A DNA stretch of 64,000 bases from Halichondria panicea (Eukaryota > Porifera > Demospongiae > Suberitida > Halichondriidae), in contig NC_087377.1 of NCBI RefSeq assembly GCF_963675165.1, positions 7,333,122 through 7,397,121 on the forward strand. The letters run 5' to 3'. The position numbers and the translations under genes were made by a program. How positions within the stretch are numbered: position 1 is the first letter of the stretch; every line of letters begins with the position of its first letter. Shown piece by piece: positions 10,601-20,626 of the stretch. Under the pieces are notes generated by a model that did no database searches, was not told where the DNA came from, and worked only from the letters and a program-made list of their open reading frames with translations.

Positions 10601-11515
10601 TTTTTGTACATGCGCATGCATAGTTTCACTTGTCCTATTCATTTTGTAGGACAACCTCCCAGTAGTGAGGGCGTTTCTGCCACAAAGCTGCCAAACGGAG
10701 ATGCACAAGTGACTTGTGCTGACTCTGATGTCGTTTGTCTTGTTTTGTTTCAGTCTACCATCAGTATCGACAGAGTTTTAGTTGCTCTCATTGACTCATT
10801 TGCGAGTTCAACGAGCTTCTCTGTCAGTGACACTTTTGCTAATGGCCATGTTATAGTCTACTCTTGGAATAGCTCACAGTCTATCTTCGACGGGAAGGTA
10901 TCACTCACTAGACAACTCAATCCACCAATAAGTGAGTGCATTTGGTAGCTCATTTTCAACAGTTTACTGTGTTGTGTATATACAGGTGCACCTTCTACTT
11001 TGTCTCCTACCGATCCCACACCTGTTACTGGGTCCCAATTTCCATTGGCCACTGGAGTAATAGCTGGTAAGCGAATAGTATTAAATGTTTAGCTAAAATT
11101 ACACCTATATAATTATAATAGGGATAACTGTGGTGGTGATTCTGCTATTGCTTGTAGTCATTGTTGTTGGAGCAAGCATCATTGTAATTTGTATAAAAAA
11201 AAGAAAAAATATGCAGAATAAAGGTAAATAAGTCATGCACGTTGCTAGATACAAATACATTGACCTTGATGCGCAGTAACTATTCAAGCTCCCGAGTCAG
11301 GTGGACAAGTGGATTGGTGCTCAACGTTTCCAGGAATTGAGCAGCCCAACGAAGCTTATGCTCCAGTATTCAAGAGGAACATTGCTTATGAGCAAACAAA
11401 GAAACCACGGGGACAGAGAATCGATGACTCACAAGCCCCGGCAACAACAGAAGGAGAGTATGAGAGCATTGAGCCAGTTCATGAGTATGAGGATGTGCTC
11501 CCGAAAACTAGTTAA
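7637..11515 (+). CDS. RU2: intact Ig/FN3 transmembrane receptor with phosphotyrosine-type tail (651 aa)
   Basis: Ten exons with GT..AG junctions: S 7637-7703, A 9185-9490, B 9546-9827, C 9886-9953, D 10007-10208, E 10271-10597, F 10650-10931, G 10986-11066, H 11122-11223, I 11277-11515. They total 1956 bases with no stop. S gives a short signal peptide (MDKSLTSFTFFFVIGSFIIA). A is Ig-like, with C of FSCQYQ, W of YDWAIN and C of VVYCEA. B is FN3-like (ITVMWNALPL ... FSFTVTP). C to F are beta-rich modules with sequons and paired cysteines; I cannot name their fold. G is a Thr/Ser/Pro stalk. H is a membrane helix (VVVILLLLVVIVVGASIIVI) followed by KKRK. I carries YAPV, YEQT, YESI and YEDV. Type I plasma-membrane receptor is inferred. 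The ligand is unknown. Confidence 0.88.
8339..8414. mobile_element. Tiny foldback insertion with 12-bp flanking direct repeats
   Basis: The arms agttgggcgtggccccacc (8349-8367) and its reverse complement (8383-8401) enclose a 15-base loop. The 12-mer agaaagtcatag occurs at 8339-8350 and again at 8403-8414. Arms and flanks fit a very short foldback element with a target duplication, or a replication-slippage product. Confidence 0.6.
8853..9053. mobile_element. M1-type foldback MITE in RU2 intron 1
   Basis: The left end taccgtatagcaggtatatt is mirrored at the right end by aatatacccgttatagctatacggtg. The whole interval can fold into a long stem. It is a diverged relative of the M1 elements listed elsewhere. 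Confidence 0.7.
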
Positions 11516-11642
11516 TTTTATATCGCAACATTTTTGACTTTACAAAACTAGATTTAGATGGGCATGGCCCGTCCTCCATTATTAAATTGCTTTATTCATT
11601 ATTTTTGTGGTCGCAATCTTTTGTAGACAATTGCAAACCAGG

Positions 11643-11880
11643 TACCGTATAGCGGGGAATTTTTGCCAGGGAAAGTTTTTTTGCTATTTGGCTGCAGAGC
11701 CCTCAGTAGAAATCTCAGTAGAAATGTTCATGGGATCTAATATTTGCGGTTCATTGCCAGGAGACCACACCCACCAATAAGCTTTGCATGTGAAATACCG
11801 GTGTGTGGGAGTTTATCTTATTAATTTTCTGCCCTCAAAAAACGAAAACCTTCCACCTCACGAAAATTTCTCGCATATGC
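11643..11880. mobile_element. M1 MITE downstream of the RU2 tail exon
   Basis: Starts taccgtatagcggggaattt about 130 bases after the RU2 stop and ends in cacgaaaatttctcgc. Copies at the same relative position follow RU1 (4572), RU3 (19269-19487) and RU8 (52454-52692), so this insertion predates the duplications and probably lies in the 3' untranslated region. Confidence 0.7.
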
Positions 11881-11914
11881 ATGGATAACTAGATAATACA
11901 CTAATGAATAATTA

Positions 11915-12114
11915 TACTGTATAGCGGGTAATTTTCGGGGGAGAAAATATTCGTGGTTCAGCAATATTGAGACATTTCGTGGGTAATATTTTCGTGGTTG
12001 GAGCTTGCACTGCAGGTAAGGTCGCTTCATTTGTGGGTAAAATATGCGTGGTCAGATCTCCAACCACGAAAACCACGAATATTTTGCCCCACGAAAATTA
12101 CACGCTATACAGTA
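11915..12114. mobile_element. M1 MITE with an empty site in the paralogous spacer
   Basis: The left end actgtatagcgggtaatttt is mirrored on the right by aaaattacacgctatacagt. The paralogous segment at 52,719-52,743 reads straight through the insertion point (ctaatgaatatagttcgaac) without the element. This shows an insertion here after the segmental duplication, or a clean loss there. Confidence 0.75.
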
Positions 12115-12571
12115 GTTCGAACAAATTCGTAGATCGAGGCTAGAAGACATATTCAAGTGTATGAGCTTTGATTCACCATGAAATAATAGAAGCATGTACT
12201 TACTATTAATACACAATACTCCAGCACTTTTAAAGCCTCTCGCCATGTTTTTGCTTTCACTCTGGCATTTGCTCAGCAGCTGTCATTTGTTGTGAAGTAA
12301 CTTTTAAGTGCTGCCTTATAGGGAAGTGGGAAATGTTCATGCTTATATTTAATTCTTTTCTACATGTACTTCTGTACATGTACTCAAATGGGAATACATT
12401 CACTTCGTTGACACAAGGGTATGAGTACTAAAAGCTAACATTGTTGTTATACTTGCAATGTTATTGCATTCTAAAGTGCGGTACAGGAATGACCTCAAGA
12501 GAAGAAGTGCGGCCTTGGATCAAGGCTATACATGTAGTTAATACGCTTCAACTGCATCCCATTGAACACAC

Positions 12572-12716
12572 TTCACAACAATAAAATCGCAAAACCTGCT
12601 GCACACGATCCTTGCCAGAACGCAAATAGTTAGATCGCAAAAGATCAATTTTTCTGCTGATTTGGCTCATTCGCAAAGGTTTTTTCACCAGCAAACATTT
12701 TAGTAATCGGTATAAT
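12572..12716. repeat. M6 MITE remnant
   Basis: Contains aataaaatcgcaaaacctgc and the block from tccttgccagaacgc to cgcaaaggttttttcaccag. The same blocks occur at 53192-53333, 29092-29282 and, most complete with both ends, 29529-29756. Confidence 0.6.
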
Positions 12717-15445
12717 TAATATGACCACTGCTTGTGTTTTCATTAGTTGACATGGCTATTTCTGTATCAATTCCTTTTTTAGTAACGGCAATAAAGCTGT
12801 TGTGTACGATGTTTGTTTTTAGTTTGACTATTCTATTTTATTTATAGTTGTCCAAACTGAAGATGAATGTTTATACACATTCTCCATTGAGTGCACTTTT
12901 TCCATACATGGTTGTGGTTGGGGTTGTCATAGTAGTTTCGTAAACTGGTCAGCTAGAATGCATTCCTGCATTTGATGATACTGTCAATGACGACGTGCAA
13001 TTACTGGACCGGATGTGATACGGGATTAATTGCTGCATGTGCACTCTCCAGTTGCTAATAGCATATCATAAAAATTTAATTATGATTATAGTAATAATGG
13101 ATGTGTCAGTACAGAGAATTTTTGTTATGACATGAGAGGAGAGTGGGATAACAATAAACGTTCAGTTAACGAGCCGAGCCGTCTTGTGATAGTAAGATTA
13201 TTACGTCAGAACAACCAATTTTGGATCTAGAGTGAGAGCCTCATGAGATAATTATTGGTACCATGCTACTCGTGAATGAGATTGTGATCTAGTTTTAATT
13301 TGGTGAATTTTACTGAGGATCGCCAAATTTTATCGGAAGTGGCAGAAGTAGTCAGACCCGAGGCGCCGAATTAAAAAACGCTAAATCTTTCATCGTAATA
13401 CTCGCAAAATTTTCGTGTCATGCAGGTTATTCGAGGGTATAAAAACATTCGTGATTTTCGCTGATTAAGTATGCATGTACTGTACCCACTTACACCAACG
13501 AATTTAATATTGCACACATGCATGCTTGCTGCAAAACAACTGCTATTCGCGAAAATTATCCGCGAGAATCTTTCTAACTGTCTTTCCACAAACGTTTATA
13601 CCCTTGAAGTAATTATACTCTCTCCTCTATATATACAGTATAAAGGGTCAACAATACGTCATCAAGTGGTCAAAGAAAAGGTTCAACCTGGCTTCAATGT
13701 TTGTACGCAAATATTAAATAGCGCATGTAACTATACATGTACAGATGTGAAAAATTGTCTAGAGTATAGGGTATAGAATTTGGTGTGATACAGATCATCT
13801 TTTAGGAAACTATATACATGGACCTAGTCATAGACCTATGTAATACCTTGACTTTCAAGTTCAGCAAAAGTTCAGGACAGTTTCAATATTGTTGAGTACT
13901 CAAAGCTGAGAGGGTATCCAGAGTCTGGAAGCAGGATGAAGTCTTCGAGATCAATGCCACACATTCTCGAAGAGGTGAAACCTGTACAGAACAAGCAAAA
14001 CAAGGGTTGTAAAAAGTCACACAGTTTCAAAATCACTGACCCAATGCACAGTTGAGTTTAACTCACCATAATTGCCGAACATACATAAAGCATGAATGAT
14101 TTTTTATAATGCTTCTTATGCAATTGTGTGATTTATTGATCAGAAACCTAGCTGACATAATATCAATTAATGCATGCAATAATAGACCACACATGCATGC
14201 AATTATAGTCAACCAAAGCAGGAAGAAGAAAAATAACAACAATCAGGAACAGGATATGAGCCAGACATGCAGTCACTGTAAATAATAGATTTGTCCTCTG
14301 ATGTCTCACACTATAAACAGCAACCCTGTTCCTGATCACAATATCCTGTGTTTACATCGGATGAATTATTATTATAGTTGCATAATTAAATGTCTCTATA
14401 ATTAAGTGCACTAGCTAGTAGACACCCATATACAGTGCAACCATTCATACAGTGCACTTTTATGTTCTTAGACTATAACATGACAGGGTTCATGACAACT
14501 TTATATACAGAAATATGAACACTATAGACACTGCTCTGACAAAACTACGCATGATATTTGATTTCAGTATACGTGAATTAAAGAACATGCATATACGAGC
14601 CTGGCCTGAGGCCTGAGGGACCTTGCAGACCAATTATAATAGGCTAACTGCAGTGCCAGCAATAATTATCGTGCACTGTGCTGCACAATAATTATACACG
14701 ACTGTATAGCTCAAGGCTGTTTATCTATTTTAGCGAGACACCTCGATCAGTGTGTTTTCATAACTATGACCAGGAGTGCATGACAATTCTCCTACTATCA
14801 CTGCAACAAACAGATCTTCCCTAGAATAATTATATTGCTACACACCTTATGCAGATATCACTATCCAAATTGTACACTGCACCTGCCGTGATAAGAGTCC
14901 AGCCTGCAGACACTTTGCCCGTATATAGTGAATGGTAGTAAGTTGTTACATGGACAAACACATTGCATGAACAATCCAAGACCAGAGAGGCACAAAAAGT
15001 AGCAATGCAATGTGAGCTAAGAGATAAATAAAAAGATGGCATATGCATCAAAACAATGCATGTGCATACAATTAAAGACGACTGCCTTGGAATCACAAAC
15101 ACGCCTTTTTACAAGAGCCAGAATATTAATTACGTATAGCAAATAGGTTGTTCAGTCTGAGTTTCATGCCCGGATGGTGGCGCTGTAATGATTTAATCGA
15201 CAAAATTATATATCACCTCAAGTCAGTTCCATCCGTGAGAAATGAGGAGAGACAGGTCTGGGATAGGGTACCCCACCACGCCGGGGTAGATCTAGATCGG
15301 CATGCACACAATCTTGAATTGTATCCAAAGATAATACTAGACAGTGCACCTGGGATATGATGGAGGGTAATACTTAATACATTAAGGGTAAAGAGGTGGC
15401 CTTGTTCCTTTAATTTCCTCTGAAGCTTTTAATGTTCTGCAAGAC

Positions 15446-15525
15446 TACAATTGGTAAAGATCACACTAGATCTAGAGCCTATTAGTAGTCACTAGACATC
15501 TAGATCTAGTGTGATCTTTACCAAT
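15446..15525. repeat. Short inverted repeat (foldback)
   Basis: The arms attggtaaagatcacactag and its reverse complement flank a small loop in the 5' flank of RU3. The same structure is conserved at about 55,225-55,299 upstream of RU9. An older copy of one arm occurs near 7436. Confidence 0.65.
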
Positions 15526-15633
15526 CCTATAACTCTTGTAGATTCTACATGTAGTCTACATGTAGAACTAAGATCTATCAGGTATTATTAAAACTAGACT
15601 AGTATTAAATCTTCCACATAACTTCATGCTCTG

Positions 15634-18600
15634 ATGGACAAGGGTTTGACATCTTTCACTTTTCTTTTTATGGCAGGGTCATTCATCATAGCTGTAAAAG
15701 GTAAGGCTATTATGTTACATTGGCAGTACACTTATAAATTTCAGAATACTGCTGCATACAAAATAATGTTGCCACAAGAATACTATTCTGCATGTAGATC
15801 GTATACCGAGTTTCGAATGCCTAATTAGTCAATTGGGAACGACATTGTATAAGCCTGGATACTATTGGAAATTGCACGTGCAGCATGCTATAATTGTATG
15901 CTCCTTGCGAATCAGATCACTCTTTCCTTTGCAACCGCTATATACTAATTATATGCAGCCAGAGATTGTGACTCATAATTATAGTCCAGCATGTGATGCT
16001 CCTCTGCATGCATCAGTACCACCACTATTGGCACACTTTTGGATCCATTTACAGTTGGTTACTGCTAGGGTATACCCCAGCTTATAGTTTTTGTCAGTTT
16101 GTGTGTGCGAGCCTATACTGAATTATTATCTCCCCAGAATCTCGACCCCGGAATATAATTATGACTACCGTATAGCGGGTAATTTTCGTGGGGTAATATT
16201 CGTTATTTTCGTGGGCAGGCTGACCTCCACGAAATTTTATCGTAGGCGTGGCTTATCTGAACGTAGGAATGCCGTGCAGCCACGAGACTAAACGAAATTT
16301 TTACTCACGAAAACTACCGTTTCTCGAGTTGAACGAATTTTTTACCCCACGAAACTTACCCGCTATACGGTATGTACATTAATTGTGTGCTGTCAAATTA
16401 TACTAGTGTGCATTGTACTTTTGAATAAACTGCTGAAACACGTCATGACTGTTACTAATTTAGACAGTGATATCTACTAAACAAGATTGACCTAGCTGAC
16501 TTATAATAATGATTATAGTCTTGATTAAGTACAGTAACTCTGCGTGCTAATATTTTCTCACAGCTCAGTTCACAGTACAGCCATTGTCAATGGAGAGAGC
16601 CGAGGGACTGGAGGCAGTGTTCAGTTGTCAGTATCAAGTGGAGGGATTCTTTGTTACTTATGATTGGGCAATAAACAATACGATAGTCTCAACAGATACA
16701 GAAACTATTAGAGTACGTCCACCTTTATCCCCTGGTGGTCCAACCACACTGATAGTCTTGGCCACTCCGCAGCACAACAACTCTGTTGTTCTGTGCCGTG
16801 CTACAATTAGTAATGGTATTGTTTTTGTAAGGTCTGAATTATCGATCACAGCAACTCTAACTGTTCATGGTGAGTTAGTAACTATATAATGATGTGTATA
16901 AGATTTTGTAGGCATTTCCCTGTAGGAACGGTAATCACTAATGTTTTGACTGCTCCAAATACCATCACTGTGATGTGGAATGCTCTACCTCTCACTGAGT
17001 ATTGTGTGGACATCACCAGGACAACTCTGGACTCGACTGAAACAGTGGTTCTTGATTCTCTGTGTGGACTGGCTAATGAGTACACCTTCACGTACTCCAA
17101 CCCCATCAGTGTGTGTGACAGATTCTCCTTCACTGTGACTCCTACTGAAGGAGAGATGAGGGGAACAACCAGTGAACCAGTTACTGGGTTCTTTACGAGG
17201 GCAGAAGGTGTGTTGTATTGTTACATACACACTTCATACACAATGTATACATAATATTGCAGGCAGTGGAGAACGACGTCGTATTCGTGAAAATGGAGGG
17301 AATAAGTTAGTTGAGTTTGAGGCCACTGTGAGTCATTGTATATATAGTATAAAAGATGCACATGTAACAAAGCTAACGTTCTCCAGATACCAAGTTGCAC
17401 AAGGTTCACTCGGTATAGTGTGAACTCTGACCTATTGACTCCCTCAATCAGTCGTTCAATCACGGACCCTTTGTTTGATGGCTCACTCAGTTTCTCCCTC
17501 CCCACTGACAAGATGATAGAATACAGTGTCACACTGACTGATGAGAATGGAATAGACCTCGTGTTTGGGAACATTTCAATCAGTGAGTTCAATGAGGCGT
17601 GTTCAGATGTTTATTACGACTCCCTTCTTAGGTACATTTGACGTTCAAGACCTGCTAGTGTCTGAATGTCCTGGTGGCGGTGGTATTTGTGTGAGCATTG
17701 AGTATGTTGAAGGTACTATCTCTCCCGGAGCTCTCGTCTGTGCAGTTCATATCATTGATGAAATCCTTGATTTTGCTAACGTGAAACTGGTCACCATCCC
17801 TCGGAATTCTATCGAGAATTTCACCATTCCTGTTCGTAGCGGAGAATACAAAGTGATTGCTTTTGATCTGGAGAATACCAAGTTACCAAGAATGCCCATC
17901 TCTATGGTAGCACTGAGTCTGGACATTATAGTGAATTCGACTGGGGAAGGTATGTGCTCTGTGTGTAAATATGCTTTTCTAGTGACTATAGAAAATTTAT
18001 AGGAACCAGTCCACCACCCAGTGAAGTCGTTAGTGCAACCAACTTATCAAATGGAGATCTTGAGGTGACTTTCTCTGACTCTGCTCGGAATTGTCTAGTT
18101 CTGTTTCAACCCATTTTGGACAGAGTACTACGTGTAGTTGATTTTATCAACACATCTGAAAGCTCTACTGTCGTTGTTGTTCGGAAGGACACCTTTGGTG
18201 ATGGCTATGTGGTGGTGTATTCTTGGAATAGTTCACAGTCCATCTTTGAAGGAGAAGTATCGCTCATTATACAACTGGATCCACCCACCTGTAAGTGCCT
18301 CTGTGGATCAGAGCTAACATCATTCATTGATTTTTCTTTTTTCTATTGCAGCTGCTCCCACTACACCTCCAACGTCTGATCCACAAACAGACCCACCTCC
18401 TCCTGATATGGAGTCCCTGCCAACATCAGTTATCGCTGGTAGGTTTCTAGTGCTGTAAAAGTGTATCATAATGATTCTCTCCATTCACTGTCACAGCAGC
18501 AGCCATAGCTGGTAAGTCAATGTACCTACAGAGCACTGACTAAGTCTATTTGTGTTGAGTTTGACCTTCATAAAGTTGTCATAACTTATGAAGCCATGAT

Positions 18601-19231
18601 TGACCACATAACTTCCGGGGTCGAACTCAACGCTTTTTATATGAGAATATAAGCATGGACACCTCTTAAAAAGGACAACCTCCATATACAATGTTTTAAA
18701 GGCAGCACTCGTACAATAACACATTATTCATCGCAATAGACTTTAGTTTGTAAAATAGCATATTATGACGCAGTTTGTGAATATCTACAGTTTACTTTGA
18801 ATAGGATTCGTACACTCTAATAGTATGGATGCACATTTTTAGGTTTGGTGACTCTGCTATTGCTTGTGGTCACCGCTGTTGGAACTGTCGTAGTGATTTT
18901 AAGAAAACGGAGACAAAATGAAGGTACCTAAATTATTCGTTAACTTGTCTTGAACAATTGACATGCAGTTGAGGTTCCAGAGTCAGATGGAAGAGTGGAT
19001 TGGTCATCAACATTTGCAGGAATTGAGCAGCCTAACGAAGCTTATGCTCCAGTACTGACGAGGAACATTGCCTATGAGCAGACAAAGAAACCACGGAGAC
19101 AGAGGATCGATGACTCACAAGCCCCGGCAACAACAGAGGGACAGTATGAAAGCATTGAGCCAGTTCATGAGTACGAGGATGTGTTGCCTCAGGGAAAAGC
19201 AAGTCGTGCAAATTATGTTAACGTTAACTGA
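15634..19231 (+). CDS. RU3: intact Ig/FN3 transmembrane receptor with five-tyrosine tail (655 aa)
   Basis: Exons: S 15634-15700, A 16564-16869, B 16926-17207, C 17263-17327, D 17387-17582, E 17632-17949, F 18003-18290, G 18352-18438, microexon 18497-18511, H 18843-18923, I 18969-19231. They total 1968 bases, all in frame. The signal peptide is MDKGLTSFTFLFMAGSFIIA. The Ig exon has FSCQYQ, YDWAIN and VVLCRA. E and F keep CPGGGG, CVSIEYVEG and VVVYSWNSSQS. The stalk is DPQTDPPPPD. The helix is LVTLLLLVVTAVGTVVVI, followed by RKRRQ. The tail has YAPV, YEQT, YESI and YEDV and is longer than in RU2, ending SRANYVNVN. YVNV fits the pYxN ligand class of Grb2-type SH2 domains. A 15-base phase-1 microexon (AAAIA) lies between stalk and helix; omitting it would leave the frame intact. 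Confidence 0.88.
15701..16563. other. First intron of RU3
   Basis: Contains a clean M1 MITE at 16166-16372. Much of the rest matches the RU9 first intron (55,631-56,560) and parts match 19,680-19,900. No coding exon is seen. Confidence 0.65.
16166..16372. mobile_element. M1 MITE, near-perfect terminal inverted repeats
   Basis: Begins taccgtatagcgggtaattt and ends with the near-exact inverse (aacttacccgctatacggta). Internal sequence is also palindromic. Paralogous introns at 19,801 and 56,410 lack it at the matching position. Confidence 0.8.
18531..18725 (-). repeat. Spacer-type repeat inside the RU3 stalk-helix intron
   Basis: Read on the minus strand this matches spacer sequence at about 7021-7100 and 60,890-60,960 (a block containing gaggttgtcctttt and ggtgtccatgcttatat). 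It lies between the microexon and the helix exon and lengthens that intron to about 330 bases. Confidence 0.5.
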
Positions 19232-20626
19232 CAAATTTACCCACTTATTTTTATCCCACACATTTCTATACCGTATAGCGGGAAATTTTTGCGGTGCACA
19301 TTTTCACTATTTGGCTACAGAGCCCTCAGCATAAATGTTCATGTGTTCTAGTATTTTGCGTTTCAATGCCAGGAAACCACACCCACCAATAGCTTTGCAT
19401 GTGAAATACCGATGCGTGGGAGTTTATTATCCCATTTTCGCGTCTTCTTTTTGCCCTCACCTCACGAAAATTTCCCGCTGTACGGTATGCGATTGTACAA
19501 TGTACCATTCTATCAATTTTTACAAAACTTACATTTACATATGTATTCTTAGTGTGGATTGTGTTATTATATGTAATATTTACCAGCCCCTCTGATTATA
19601 GATGAGTGCATTGCTAATTTACTTCTACATAGCTTGGCACACCTATTCTTTGATAGGTAATTACACTAGTTTCCTCTGCATGAGTACCACTATTGGCACA
19701 CCGTTACTGCCATGCTAGGGTACCGGCTTACAGTTTTAATTTGTCAGTATGTGTGTGTGAGCCTATACTGAATTATTATCTCCCCAGAATCTCGACCCCG
19801 GAAAATGCACCCATGTAAATCTGTACATAATAAATTGTGTGCTGTCAAATTACTGTACCTTTAAATTACCCTTACATTATATCTGAATGAACTGCTGAAA
19901 CACAATTTACATGTTGCTTAATTTAGACATAGGGATACAGTCATTTTAGTAAAACTTGCAATATTCTGATACCTTTCTGCAACCACAGTTGTAACCACAT
20001 TGATGAGTATGAATACCATTAAGCATGGAAAGTTCAAACATCTAACAGCAGCCAAGCACTAGTTTTTCTGCACTGCATGTACACTGTACACCATAATGAC
20101 TTCACACAGCCTCAGAGAACAGCTCAAACATGCTAATGAAGAGGATGTTCGTATAAGTGTCCAGGGTTCTCATAATTCGAATAACACTATAATTATATAC
20201 ATGTACATATACCCATGTAACTTATTTTCAGCATGCTGTAATGCATGCATGTTGCTTCCCTTCTCCACTAGCCTACAACACGGACACTGCCACGTACCAT
20301 AATTATAGGGAAACTCGCAAAATAAGTATAATTAGTATAAAATAACCATTCTCAACGAGTTTTATTGGCATATGGAGCTGTTTTCTGAGGCTGTGCTGAA
20401 GTCATTCAACGTATGCTTGCTGTTACATAACTGATATTTGACTTGGTCTTGCTGCTTACATGGTTTAATTATATTCATAATCATGTCCTTTCTGTGGTTA
20501 CTACTGTGGTTGCAGCCAAATTACACAAAATATTGTTTTACTAAAATGACTGTATCTAGATAGGCTCGTACTCTTGATTAAGTACAGTAACCCATAACGA
20601 CGACTGGTGCTAATATTTTCTCACAG
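19232..20626. other. RU3-RU4 spacer
   Basis: Holds an M1 MITE (19269-19487) about 40 bases after the RU3 stop and a stretch (about 19,680-19,900) that matches the first introns of RU3 and RU9. The signal exon expected before RU4 was not found. No other coding sequence is supported. Confidence 0.55.
19269..19487. mobile_element. M1 MITE downstream of the RU3 tail exon
   Basis: Left end taccgtatagcgggaaattt, right end aaatttcccgctgtacggta. It occupies the same place relative to the tail exon as the copies after RU1, RU2 and RU8. Confidence 0.75.

Larger units (their letters stand above)
11516..15633. other. RU2-RU3 spacer (duplicated at 52.3-55.6 kb)
   Basis: No gene is supported. It contains M1 MITEs (11643-11880 and 11915-12114), an M6 MITE remnant (about 12572-12716), a foldback near 13380-13640 and an inverted repeat at 15446-15525. 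Almost the whole interval aligns by eye with 52324-55563, differing by substitutions, MITE presence and short AATT/AATTAT indels, so it was copied as a block with its flanking receptor units. Confidence 0.7.

Noticed and set aside
17221-17592. Minus-strand 123-codon frame over RU3
   Set aside because: It is antisense to exons C and D of RU3 and crosses their introns; no splice logic or homology.
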